From Bacteroides fragilis (lineage in GTDB: Bacteria; Bacteroidota; Bacteroidia; Bacteroidales; Bacteroidaceae), in contig NZ_CP018937.1 in NCBI RefSeq assembly GCF_002849695.1, positions 1 through 64,000 on the forward strand: a DNA stretch of 64,000 nucleotides, written 5' to 3'. How positions within the stretch are numbered: the first letter of the stretch is position 1; the number at the start of each line of letters is the position of its first letter. The translations under genes and the position numbers were made by a program. Below are positions 54,101-62,104 of this stretch, piece by piece. The notes under the pieces were generated by a model. It saw only the letters and a program-made list of their open reading frames with translations. It did no database searches and had not been told where the DNA came from.

Positions 54101-54229
54101 AGGATTATCTACAGACGGATACTCTCGGACACCCAGGTAGTTGTACCCGATCAGTCCAAAGAGTAAAATGATGATGGTCAATACCGTTGAGAGTACCGGC
54201 CGTCGTATGCTTAATTCGGATATATTCAT
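51194..54229 (-). CDS. RND efflux transporter (AcrB/HAE1 type)
   Basis: This 1,011-residue inner-membrane proton-driven pump starts MNISELSIRRPVLSTVLTII. It has 12 membrane helices in two halves and two large periplasmic loops. Signatures: GLVVDDAIVMTENIYVRIEK (proton-relay region of TM4 with the conserved VVDDAI), IAFLWNHIPAEMAPLEDRSQ and AGALVFMYFGGITMNIFSQI. It is slightly shorter than E. coli AcrB but complete. Adaptor and TolC genes flank it, so it forms a tripartite efflux pump. It may export antimicrobials, bile acids or the system's own product. Confidence 0.95.
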   Translation of the reverse strand: MNISELSIRRPVLSTVLTIIILLFGLIGYNYLGVREYPSVDNPIISVSCSYPGANADVIENQITEPLEQNINGIPGIRSLSSVSQQGQSRITVEFELSVDLETAANDVRDKVSRAQRYLPRDCDPPTVSKADADATPILMVALQSDKRSLLELSEIADLTVKEQLQTISDVSSVSIWGEKRYSMRLWLDPIKMSGYGITPIDVKNAVDKENVELPSGSIEGNTTELTIRTLGLMHTAEEFNNLIIKEENDRIIRFSDIGRAELGPADIKSYMKMNGVPMVGIVVIPQPGANHIKIADAVYERMEKMQKDLPEDVKYSYGFDNTKFIRASIYEVKETVYVAFILVIIIIFLFLRDWRVTLVPCIVIPVSLIGAFFVMYLADFSINVLSMLAVVLAVGLVVDDAIVMTENIYVRIEKGMPPKEAGIEGAKEIFFAVISTTITLVAVFFPIVFMEGMTGRLFREFSIVVSGSVIISSFAALTFTPMLATKLLVKREKQNWFYMKTEPFFEGMNRLYSRSLAAFLNKRWISLPFVAITIGIIAFLWNHIPAEMAPLEDRSQISINTRGAEGVTYEYIRDYTEDINDLVDSIVPDAESVTARVSSGSGNVRITLKDMKDRDYTQMDIAEKLSAAVQKKTMARSFVQQSSSFGGRRGGMPVQYVLQATNIEKLQEVLPKFMAKVYENPVFQMADVDLKFSKPEARININRDKASIMGVSTRNIAQTLQYGLSGQRMGYFYMNGKQYEILGEINRQQRNTPANLKAIYIRSDKGDMVQLDNLIELTDGIAPPKLYRYNRFVSATVSAGLAEGKTIGQGLDEMDKIAKETLDDTFRTALTGDSKEYRESSSSLMFAFILAIVLIYLILAAQFESFKDPLIIMLTVPLAIAGALVFMYFGGITMNIFSQIGIIMLIGLVAKNGILIVEFANQKQETGEDKLTAIKDAALQRLRPILMTSASTILGLIPLAFASGEGCNQRIAMGTAVVGGMLVSTLLTMYIVPAIYSYISTNRSNKLKRE

Positions 54230-54243
54230 AAGGCGGTCGGGAG

Positions 54244-55326
54244 TTAATTGATATTATCCAGTGTGACAGGTAATCCTGTACGGAGTTGAAGGGTTCCCGA
54301 AGTGATGATGGTATCACCCATCTGCAGACCTTTTATTACCTGCACTTCAGCTTCGGTACGAATGCCTGCGGTTATTTCTACCGGTTCAGCCTTGCCCGAT
54401 TTATAGAGGAATACTTTATCCTTACCCATTTCCGGTACAATCGCTTCGGATGGGATGGCAATGGCATTTGGGATTTCTTCTTTTTTCAGCTGAATGCTGG
54501 CGTAGCGTCCCGGGAGCAGTGCGCCGTTACTGTTGGCATATAGGGCACGAACGGTCAGCGTACGGGTAGACTGGTCGATTCTTGACTCGGTTGCGTATAC
54601 TTTTGCCGGGAAAGAACTTAATTTACCTTCCAGTTCGAAGTTGAGGTTGGTGCCTTTCTTTACCTGGCTTGCATAACGTTCTGGTACGGAAAATTCTATT
54701 TTCAAAGGAATAATTTTCGTCAGTTTGGCTACGATAGTGGTTGGTGAGGCATATGAACCGACACTGACTTGCCGGAGCCCGATTACTCCGTCAAAAGGAG
54801 CGCGAAGTTCGGTCATGGCAATGTTAGCTTTCACCAGGTCGATGTCCGCATTGAGGGTAGCCAGTTCCGTTTTTACTTGTTCGTAGGCTTCTTTACTGAC
54901 AGCGTCCCGTTCAAGCAGAGCGTTCTGACGGAATACACGATCTTCGGCAAGTTTTAACTGAGCTACGAGGCGTTGCAACTGAGCCTGCAACTGACGGTCG
55001 TTTACTTTCGCCAATAGCTGTCCTTTTTTTACGGCACTGCCTTCGTCAAAGTTGATTTCAACGATCTTTCCCGAAGTCTCGAAAGAAAGATCCACTTCTT
55101 CATCAGGCATCAAGCTGCCGCTAATTTGAATCTGATCTGTCAGCAATTGTGGCTTTATGATCTTGGCATTTACATTCAGAACTCTTTTGTTGATCTGCTT
55201 GCCAGCCATCACTTTGTCGGCTGCTGCCAACTCTTCATTTGCTTTAGGAAGCTGAGAGTAGATACCCCAGCCTATCAGTCCGGCACCAATCAATGTGATG
55301 ATGCCCCATTTAACCTTTTTATCCAT
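54244..55326 (-). CDS. RND periplasmic adaptor (AcrA-like membrane fusion protein)
   Basis: This 360-residue protein has an N-terminal membrane anchor (KWGIITLIGAGLIGWGIYSQ) and a lipoyl-like half (DLSFETSGKIVEINFDEGSA). A helical hairpin follows (about 115-165), then the second lipoyl half (APFDGVIGLRQVSVGSYASP), a beta-barrel and the membrane-proximal domain. It links the RND pump to TolC. It lies 14 bp upstream of the pump gene and 103 bp downstream of the HlyD-type exporter adaptor on the same strand. Confidence 0.9.
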   Translation of the reverse strand: MDKKVKWGIITLIGAGLIGWGIYSQLPKANEELAAADKVMAGKQINKRVLNVNAKIIKPQLLTDQIQISGSLMPDEEVDLSFETSGKIVEINFDEGSAVKKGQLLAKVNDRQLQAQLQRLVAQLKLAEDRVFRQNALLERDAVSKEAYEQVKTELATLNADIDLVKANIAMTELRAPFDGVIGLRQVSVGSYASPTTIVAKLTKIIPLKIEFSVPERYASQVKKGTNLNFELEGKLSSFPAKVYATESRIDQSTRTLTVRALYANSNGALLPGRYASIQLKKEEIPNAIAIPSEAIVPEMGKDKVFLYKSGKAEPVEITAGIRTEAEVQVIKGLQMGDTIITSGTLQLRTGLPVTLDNIN

Positions 55327-55429
55327 GTCTTAGTATTAGTATATGTCCGTTCTAAGATTAGACTAAGAGGGTGGGAAAAGGTTTAATCGGGAAATTAAAA
55401 TATAGATTTATTTTTTGTGTTAAGGTGTC

Positions 55430-56743
55430 TTATTGATTATGTTTTCTTAATCTGTGATCAAAAATGGCCCGTAATGGATTGAAAAAACGCATTAATAAAC
55501 TCAAATCGTCTGTTAGGATTTCAGCATCTCCTTTCAGTTGTTGCACTTTAGGAAGTCTTTTCCCGTAAGACGTAATAAGTCCTTTATCTAAAACTACGTC
55601 TGCGCTATATAATAGTTCATTAGGAACTTCTGATATTTTGGATAGATGACCCACCAACATTCCGAACTCTTGGTATGGATAATTTTGTAACTTGATGTTG
55701 ACTTGTTGTCCTTCTTTTATCTTTCCCGAATTTTGTATGGGAAATTGTAGTCTGGCTTTTGTTGTCATAGAATCAATGGGAACAACAGAAAAAATAAGCT
55801 CACCTGATTTGACGTTTTGATTCTTACTCCAATATGTAGTAAAACTTACTTTACCATCTATAGGGGTAGTAATTAAATAATTTTGTTTCCAAGTTTCCGT
55901 TTGCGCTTTTAATAAGTGCGTGCTTTGTAGAAGTTTATTTGTTAGCTCCTGCCTGTCGGTGTTATGCTTTAATTCTATTTTTTTTAGATCAGAGCGTAGT
56001 TGTTTTAATGAGGATTTAATGTTCAATATGTTGACTTCCATATCTACAAGTGAAGATTGGAACTGGAGCCTGTTTTGGTGTCTTTGTTCTATTTCACTTT
56101 CAGAAATGACTTCCTTTACAAACAGAATGGAATCTCGTTGATATTCTTTGTCTGCAAATCTGATTTGTGCTTTTAAAAGTTCTCTCTTTCTATTCTCTTG
56201 TAATAATAATTGCTTTTGTGCCTGCTTTTTTTCTTGTAATGACAATATTTCTTCTTCAAATAGTCCGGAATGTAGAAAATTGTATAGCTCAGTATAATTG
56301 AGCTTAAGATCAGCATAGCGTCCCTGTACTTCTCCTAATTCAAGATCATTGCGCAAAAAATCGGGTTCGGGAATTACTGAAAGACTGTCTTTTCCAATTG
56401 TGTTTTCTAGGACTGTAATGTAATGATCTAAAATCTTCATATCTTTCCATTGTGCTGGTGACTCTAATATGGCAAGGACTTGTCCTTTTGTTATACTTTC
56501 TCCTTCTTCTGTGAATATGATCTCTATTTTTCCATTTACTTTGGAAATTAGATTTGCTGGCGGATTTATGGTTGTAATTTCAACTGTAGCAGGTACAATA
56601 TCTGGATATCTTATAAATCCGGAAACGGAAATAACCAGTAAAAGAAAAACGAAGAAAATGGTTATTCCCCATCTTAATATCCACGTAGGACGATAGTTGT
56701 ACAACTGGTCTCTATAGACTTGGCGTAACTGAATTTTTGACAT
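55430..56743 (-). CDS. HlyD-family adaptor of a peptide exporter
   Basis: This 437-residue protein has one N-terminal membrane helix (ILRWGITIFFVFLLLVISVS) and a split lipoyl/biotinyl domain (NLISKVNGKIEIIFTEEGES near 85, and LITTPIDGKVSFTTYWSKNQ near 300). Between them is a long coiled coil (about 130-285). The form is that of HlyD proteins paired with C39 ABC exporters. It lies 11 bp after the exporter gene. It should connect the inner-membrane exporter to an outer-membrane duct such as the TolC encoded further along the run. Confidence 0.9.
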   Translation of the reverse strand: MSKIQLRQVYRDQLYNYRPTWILRWGITIFFVFLLLVISVSGFIRYPDIVPATVEITTINPPANLISKVNGKIEIIFTEEGESITKGQVLAILESPAQWKDMKILDHYITVLENTIGKDSLSVIPEPDFLRNDLELGEVQGRYADLKLNYTELYNFLHSGLFEEEILSLQEKKQAQKQLLLQENRKRELLKAQIRFADKEYQRDSILFVKEVISESEIEQRHQNRLQFQSSLVDMEVNILNIKSSLKQLRSDLKKIELKHNTDRQELTNKLLQSTHLLKAQTETWKQNYLITTPIDGKVSFTTYWSKNQNVKSGELIFSVVPIDSMTTKARLQFPIQNSGKIKEGQQVNIKLQNYPYQEFGMLVGHLSKISEVPNELLYSADVVLDKGLITSYGKRLPKVQQLKGDAEILTDDLSLLMRFFNPLRAIFDHRLRKHNQ

Positions 56744-56754
56744 GATGTATCATT

Positions 56755-58926
56755 TTATCCAATCTCTAATTGACTAGAGATTAGGTCGTAATATATTCCT
56801 TTTAAATTTATAAGTTCTTGATGAGTCCCTTGTTCCACAATTTTTCCCTTTTCCATGACCACTATATTATGGGCATTTTTTACAGTACTTAATCGGTGCG
56901 CTATTACAATGGCGGTTTTTCCTTCTAAGATGGTTTCCAAATTTTTGGAAATCAGTTTTTCATTATTCGTGTCAAGAGAGTTTGTCGCTTCATCCAGGAA
57001 TATGAAGTCTGGGTTTTTGTATATCGCCCTGGCTATTAGTATACGTTGCTTTTGCCCTTGACTTAATCCTGAACCATTAGTTCCAAGTGGAGTGTATAGC
57101 TTTAAAGGGCGAGCATTAATGAAATTTTCTGCGTTTGCCAGTTGAATCGCTTTCACTAGTTGTTTTTGATTTACGTTCATTTCTTCATCTTCCAATGTGA
57201 TATTATATAAGATAGTGTCATTAAAAAGTTTACCATCTTGTAATACGGCACCGCAACTATTACGCCAACGATATAAATCGATATTATCTAATGGCACTCC
57301 TCCGACTTCAATTTCACCATTTGTTGGTTTATAAAACCTGAGTAACAATTTTAGTAAAGTGGTTTTACCGCTTCCGCTTTCCCCTACGATAGCTGTAATC
57401 TTTCCCTCCGGTATCTCTAAATTTATATTGTCTAATACTTTGTTTAAATTAGGGTTATAGTAAAAATCTAAATCTTTCACCTTAATGCCTTTTTCTATAG
57501 GAATAGAAACTTTTGATTCAGATATTTCTGGTTCTTCTTCCCAAATGACCTCGTTTACACGTTTGAGGCTGATACGGGCAAATTGTAGGGAATGTACATA
57601 ACCAATCATACTTTTTATGGGGGCATTCAGTTGCCCTAATATGTACTGAGCTGCCATCATCATACCTAGCGTCATTGTCCCTTCTATTACATTTAGAGCC
57701 GCAATATAAGTAATAAAAAGCCCTTGTAAATGGATGATAAAAGAGGCTCCGGTCGCTTCTATCTGGTCGAGATTCATGTTTTTTACCCGCAAACCATAAA
57801 TTTTAAAGCGGCTGAGTTCCCATTTCCATCTTCGTTTGTTCGCGATATTATTTATCTTTATTTCGTTCACATTTTCTAATAATTCCAATAGATCGTTCTG
57901 ATTAGTGGCCCTGCATCCGAATAGTTGATTATCTAGTTTCTTTCGTTGCTTTAGAAAAAGAAATATCCATCCGGTATAAACTGTGTTACCGATCATAAAT
58001 ACAAGAAACATATTACTTTCGTAATAGAGCATAAGCAGGCTGTAGATGACAAAGAGTAGGATATTGATGAAGATTCCCAGAAAAGTGGACATGATAAATG
58101 ACTGTATACGTCCGTGGTCATCTATTCGGGTTAGTAAGTCGCTAACCATTTTACGCTCAAAAAAAGTAATGGGTAAACTCATGGTTTTGCGGAGGAAATC
58201 ACTGACCATTCCCATGTTAATCCGCTCTGACACATACAGCATAAGGCGGCTTTGGATAAAGTCAGATGCCATTGAACTAAATGCCAAAATCATACCTGCT
58301 ATCAGCATGGTGTTCACAAATTGGATATTACCGGACCCAATGCCGAAATCTACAATGGATTGGGATATGAAAGGGGAAAGTAGCCCGATCAATATCCCTG
58401 CAACCATACCTACTATAACTTGTCCTAAATATCGGTGATGAGGTTTCAGATATTTCATAAAATGGCTGAAAGAGGCTCGGGTTTCCATTTCGTTCATGTT
58501 GTGAAATTCGGGAGTCGTTTCTAATATCATGATGGTTCCAAGTCCGTTGCACATCTCCCACGCTTCCCTAAATTCTTTATGGTTGTAATGGGTAAGTCCT
58601 TGTGCAGGATCTGATATATAAACTTTTCTATTCGTGATTTTATGGACTACTACGAAATGACTTTGTTTCCAGTGTACAATTAATGGCAATGGCATCTTCT
58701 CTATTAAATCTTCGAATGTAACTTTGATAGCCAGTGTTCGGAAACCAATCTCTTCTGCTGCCCGGCCAATGTCGAACAATGATACGCCTTCGCGAGTTGC
58801 ATAACAGCGATCCCTCAAATATTTCAATGAAAATCTCTTGCCATAATTTTGGGCTATAATCTTCAGACAGGCTGGTCCACAATCCATTTGGTCATGTTGA
58901 ATGTAAGATGGAAAGTTTATTCTCAT
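56755..58926 (-). CDS. C39-peptidase ABC exporter (peptidase-containing ATP-binding transporter)
   Basis: This 723-residue fusion has three parts. The N-terminal C39 cysteine peptidase (1-135) has Cys16 (QMDCGPACLK), His90 (KQSHFVVVH) and Asp106 (ISDPAQG), and cleaves after Gly-Gly in leader peptides. A six-helix membrane domain follows (about 160-440). The ATPase has Walker A GESGSGKTTLL (about 512-522), signature LSQGQKQRILIARA, Walker B FIFLDEATNSLD and H-loop IAHRLST. All catalytic residues are present, so it should be active. It trims and exports the GG-leader peptide encoded at 59969-60313. The AT-rich 58927-59170 upstream has no ORF or clear promoter. Confidence 0.95.
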   Translation of the reverse strand: MRINFPSYIQHDQMDCGPACLKIIAQNYGKRFSLKYLRDRCYATREGVSLFDIGRAAEEIGFRTLAIKVTFEDLIEKMPLPLIVHWKQSHFVVVHKITNRKVYISDPAQGLTHYNHKEFREAWEMCNGLGTIMILETTPEFHNMNEMETRASFSHFMKYLKPHHRYLGQVIVGMVAGILIGLLSPFISQSIVDFGIGSGNIQFVNTMLIAGMILAFSSMASDFIQSRLMLYVSERINMGMVSDFLRKTMSLPITFFERKMVSDLLTRIDDHGRIQSFIMSTFLGIFINILLFVIYSLLMLYYESNMFLVFMIGNTVYTGWIFLFLKQRKKLDNQLFGCRATNQNDLLELLENVNEIKINNIANKRRWKWELSRFKIYGLRVKNMNLDQIEATGASFIIHLQGLFITYIAALNVIEGTMTLGMMMAAQYILGQLNAPIKSMIGYVHSLQFARISLKRVNEVIWEEEPEISESKVSIPIEKGIKVKDLDFYYNPNLNKVLDNINLEIPEGKITAIVGESGSGKTTLLKLLLRFYKPTNGEIEVGGVPLDNIDLYRWRNSCGAVLQDGKLFNDTILYNITLEDEEMNVNQKQLVKAIQLANAENFINARPLKLYTPLGTNGSGLSQGQKQRILIARAIYKNPDFIFLDEATNSLDTNNEKLISKNLETILEGKTAIVIAHRLSTVKNAHNIVVMEKGKIVEQGTHQELINLKGIYYDLISSQLEIG

Positions 58927-59170
58927 AGTTGTTCTTTGGATTTTCTTTTTCGAGATTTGCAGATGGTTTTTCCTTTTTTATAAATATTCCTTCTGATTAT
59001 TTTCTCGGTAAAGTTTGGAACTGGGTTATATAATTTTCTTATACCTAAATATAAGTATGGATATAATAATTTATATAATGATCTTTGTAATTTATATTGT
59101 CTCCTATTAAATAGAAAGTAGTTAATATACAGTTAAATTTGTTCTTGGCTTATGTGTATTTGTTCTTTCT

Positions 59171-59890
59171 TTAAACGTATTTCTTTTTAAGAAAAAAATA
59201 AATAATATACATGATTGAAATAGCAACTATAATGTAATGTATAGGATTGTATATATAATTTGAGGCTTTTGATGTAACAGACCAAAAAATACTATATGAA
59301 CAGAAATTAATAGTATTGTAAAAGAAATGACATAGTATAAGAAGAAGCCCATTTCCTGATTTGATATATAAATATGCTAATACAAATCCAAAGCATGATA
59401 AACCAATAACCGTATATATACTGCCTGCATGTAGCATACCAAAATACAATGCGGTCATTATAATTATAATCCATTGATTTAATTTATCTTTGAATTTATT
59501 GATAATAATAATTCTGCAACTTATCTCCTCCAAAACAGGAATTAAAACTAAACCGTATATCAATCTTGGAAACGTGAAAAATTCTTTTTTTATTAATGAT
59601 ATATCTTTGGAAATGAAATCTATAAATCCTATAACTATATACATGGATATACTTAAGATAAAAATTGAAATAATTGTTTTTATGGAAATTTTGATGTTAA
59701 AAGATTGGCGAAACTGAATGCTCTTTCTGAATAATAAAATAAATATAACGAGGGATAATAGAGTGATGGGATGTGACCAAAGGGTTGGATTCTGCACTAA
59801 GTTTCCAATAATTAATACTATTAAAAGACTAATTAAGGGATACGTAAGAATAACAACCATCAAAGATAAAAAGAGATGTACTTTTTTCAT
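59171..59890 (-). CDS. CPBP (CAAX/Abi) family intramembrane protease
   Basis: This 239-residue, highly hydrophobic protein has seven or eight membrane helices. The three CPBP motifs are present: EEISCR (EExxxR, with the catalytic Glu pair), FGMLH (FxxxH) and HFFYN (HxxxN/B). CPBP proteins next to bacteriocin genes act in self-immunity or in maturation of the peptide; members elsewhere process prenylated proteins. It lies 78 bp after the precursor and before the exporter, so a role in immunity or a second proteolytic step is likely but unproven. Confidence 0.85.
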   Translation of the reverse strand: MKKVHLFLSLMVVILTYPLISLLIVLIIGNLVQNPTLWSHPITLLSLVIFILLFRKSIQFRQSFNIKISIKTIISIFILSISMYIVIGFIDFISKDISLIKKEFFTFPRLIYGLVLIPVLEEISCRIIIINKFKDKLNQWIIIIMTALYFGMLHAGSIYTVIGLSCFGFVLAYLYIKSGNGLLLILCHFFYNTINFCSYSIFWSVTSKASNYIYNPIHYIIVAISIMYIIYFFLKKKYV

Positions 59891-59968
59891 GGGATTTAAA
59901 AATTTTGCTTGCAGATAATCTTAACTTTAAGGTCATAGAATAACTGCAAGCTGTTGCTATATTAATGA

Positions 59969-60313
59969 TTACTTGTCTCCGTAATAAGCGTGCTTATGGA
60001 AAAAGAAGTGAGTTAATCTTGTTACTAGATTGTCCTCAGCGGCAGTTTGATTTGTGTTCCATCCTTGTCTTGATCCGTTACCGCAGGCCGGGCATCCGTC
60101 TATATCCCATCTCCCGGTTTCGTTCCAAGAAGTTCCATAGATTGTTACAGCCGGGGCTGCATAACCATAACCATCAACATAACCGCCTTGCCAAGTGTTA
60201 TTCTCTAACATTCTAAAAAACTCATCTTGGCTAACTCCTCCTTTAAGAGAAGTCTGCTCTTCTATATTCACTACAGGATATTCACTCAATTTATTTATAT
60301 TCAGTTTTTTCAT
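59969..60313 (-). CDS. GG-leader precursor peptide (GG-Bacteroidales natural-product type)
   Basis: This 114-residue precursor has a 26-residue leader starting MKKLNINKLSEYPVVNIEEQ and ending LKGG, of the Bacteroidales double-glycine type (TIGR04149-like). Cleavage after Gly26 by the C39 domain at 58926 would free an 88-residue product starting VSQDEFFRML. The product is rich in Gly, Asn, Tyr and Trp. It has only two Cys in GCPACG (Cys74 and Cys77) and ends in the aromatic/basic segment THFFFHKHAYYGDK. Ser/Thr/Asn/Tyr are frequent, which would suit glycosylation by the adjacent enzymes. Its activity is unknown. It is long for a bacteriocin-like product. Confidence 0.8.
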   Translation of the reverse strand: MKKLNINKLSEYPVVNIEEQTSLKGGVSQDEFFRMLENNTWQGGYVDGYGYAAPAVTIYGTSWNETGRWDIDGCPACGNGSRQGWNTNQTAAEDNLVTRLTHFFFHKHAYYGDK

Positions 60314-60325
60314 ATTGTTAAAATA

Positions 60326-60454
60326 TTAGTAAGACGTTAATTGTTTCTTGACTTTTTCGTGAAGCAGTATTTTTTGCTTTTCGACCTGTTGGGCGGCATG
60401 GTATGTCAGGGAAACCATGGCAGATATAAACATAATTTTTGTCTTAATCTGCAT
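60326..60454 (-). CDS. Possible 42-residue peptide upstream of the precursor
   Basis: The minus-strand open frame begins MQIKTKIMFISAMVSLTYHA and ends HEKVKKQLTSY. It has a basic N-terminus and a hydrophobic segment resembling a short secretion signal. It ends 12 bp before the precursor start, in the same direction and inside the run. It has no GG motif, so it is not a second precursor of the same kind. It could be a small immunity or accessory peptide, or a chance ORF. The 87 bp between it and the glycosyltransferase hold nothing else. Confidence 0.35.
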   Translation of the reverse strand: MQIKTKIMFISAMVSLTYHAAQQVEKQKILLHEKVKKQLTSY

Positions 60455-60541
60455 TGCAATGTTCTGTTTTTATTAGCAGTATTTACATGTTTAGTTATTC
60501 TTATTTTATTATTTATTTCCTTATGACGGGAAACCGTATTT

Positions 60542-62104
60542 TTAATATTCTTCAATTTTATCCAATTGATATAGATTTTCGCTATTCAATAAGTAATCAT
60601 ACCCTGACGACATGTCCTTTTGTTGGTCTTCTTGTATATACCTTTCATATTTTCTAATTCGATCATTTTCTTTCATGGATCCATAGTCTTTAAATAATAT
60701 ATTGCTTTGCCATGTGTTCGTGAAATACGGAGTCGCTATGAAGTGCAATTTTTTATGGGTGTTTATGTGAGTATGCCCTATAGGTCTGAACATTCGGTAA
60801 ACTGTGAGGATACCTTTGTTAGAACTCGGAATATCACCTTTATAACTTTGTTCATCGTTCCATAAATACACAGCCCTAAAACTTACCACATGTATCTCTT
60901 TATTATTCTCAAATTCTGAGAAATTGGTAAATCTCTCATCAAATCTTTCGTCAATATCCATAAAACAAAACCATTCGGATTGGAAGAAGGCACTTAAATC
61001 GAGTAATATATTTCTATTCTCTAAATCGTTGAACCCACTTCTTTTCTTTTTCACTTTTAATAAAATTTTGTCATGGATTGCTAAATCCCAAGTTCGATCC
61101 GTACTTTCATCATCCAGCAAAATGATACCGTCAAAATAGCTTGCCATATTTGTTAGAAAACCTTCTATCAGTTTTTCTTCGTTGTACGCTTGGCAGAGGA
61201 CTATCTTTTTATGCCTTTTCCGAAATGCGGCGGGGTGTCTGATTTCGAAACCGATAAATTGCTGTAGATATGTATAGCACAAGTCTTTTGCATATTGATT
61301 GTCTTGCCAGTCGTAAATGACTTTGTTAAATTCACTTCCCCAAATATCTTTGTTAGCAATTGCTTCCGAAGGATAATTCATTTTTCTCCAATCTGAAATG
61401 CTATGTTTATTGATACGTTTAGAGCGTTCGTTGGGATCATAATTTTTTTCCCGATGAATAGTCTTTGCCTCTGGGAGGATGAATTTTTTGATACCAGACA
61501 TATCCAACCGTGCACGCATATTATTATCTTCTCCACCCCATGTGATGAATGTTTCATCATAACCATGTAATTTGTATAGATGGTTACGTTCTACCATCAA
61601 ATTACCCCACGGGATAAAATCCAACTCTTTTATATTATTTTCTGTAAGTTCCTGCTCATAGGGTACATATGCCATCATTGCGAGGATATAGTGCATGGGA
61701 TATTTCTCTATGGCATCTCTCATTTGCCATATAATATCAGTGAGGAATTCTACTTCAGGATCTATTTGTAGGATATACTTTTTGGTAGCATGCTTGAGTC
61801 CTACATTTAGTACGGAAGCATGGTTGCGAGGAGCATGTTTTCGTTCATTAATAATTAGCTTCCAATTTATGAATGGATAATTTTGAAGCAGCATTAGAAG
61901 TTCTGACTTTTCATCGGGGTCGTCCAGGACAATGATTACCTCAATACCGTTTCGTTGTAAATAGGGTGCATTATGTGGTAATACTTTTTTGAACTCTGTA
62001 TATCTTTTATAGAAAGACATAACGATACTTACATCGAAGTTATGAATAATATCATTATTTAAATCGATGAGTTTCTTTTCTGTTGTGGGTTTATTTACGT
62101 TCAT
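60542..62104 (-). CDS. Two-domain glycosyltransferase (GT-A + GT2-like)
   Basis: This 520-residue protein is cytoplasmic. The N-terminal domain is GT-A type, with FDVSIVMSFYKRYTEFKKVL, the DxD-like QIDPEVEF, and TWGGEDNNMRARL, the motif characteristic of GalNAc/galactosyl-transferase C-terminal modules. The second domain starts about residue 300 (KIVLCQAYNEEKLIEGFLTN; IILLDDESTDRTWD; CFMDIDERFDE) and looks GT2-like. Glycosyltransferases next to GG-leader peptides in Bacteroidales form a known gene neighbourhood (TIGR04157 context). It probably adds sugars to the precursor. Its start overlaps the preceding gene's stop by 4 bp. Confidence 0.85.
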   Translation of the reverse strand: MNVNKPTTEKKLIDLNNDIIHNFDVSIVMSFYKRYTEFKKVLPHNAPYLQRNGIEVIIVLDDPDEKSELLMLLQNYPFINWKLIINERKHAPRNHASVLNVGLKHATKKYILQIDPEVEFLTDIIWQMRDAIEKYPMHYILAMMAYVPYEQELTENNIKELDFIPWGNLMVERNHLYKLHGYDETFITWGGEDNNMRARLDMSGIKKFILPEAKTIHREKNYDPNERSKRINKHSISDWRKMNYPSEAIANKDIWGSEFNKVIYDWQDNQYAKDLCYTYLQQFIGFEIRHPAAFRKRHKKIVLCQAYNEEKLIEGFLTNMASYFDGIILLDDESTDRTWDLAIHDKILLKVKKKRSGFNDLENRNILLDLSAFFQSEWFCFMDIDERFDERFTNFSEFENNKEIHVVSFRAVYLWNDEQSYKGDIPSSNKGILTVYRMFRPIGHTHINTHKKLHFIATPYFTNTWQSNILFKDYGSMKENDRIRKYERYIQEDQQKDMSSGYDYLLNSENLYQLDKIEEY

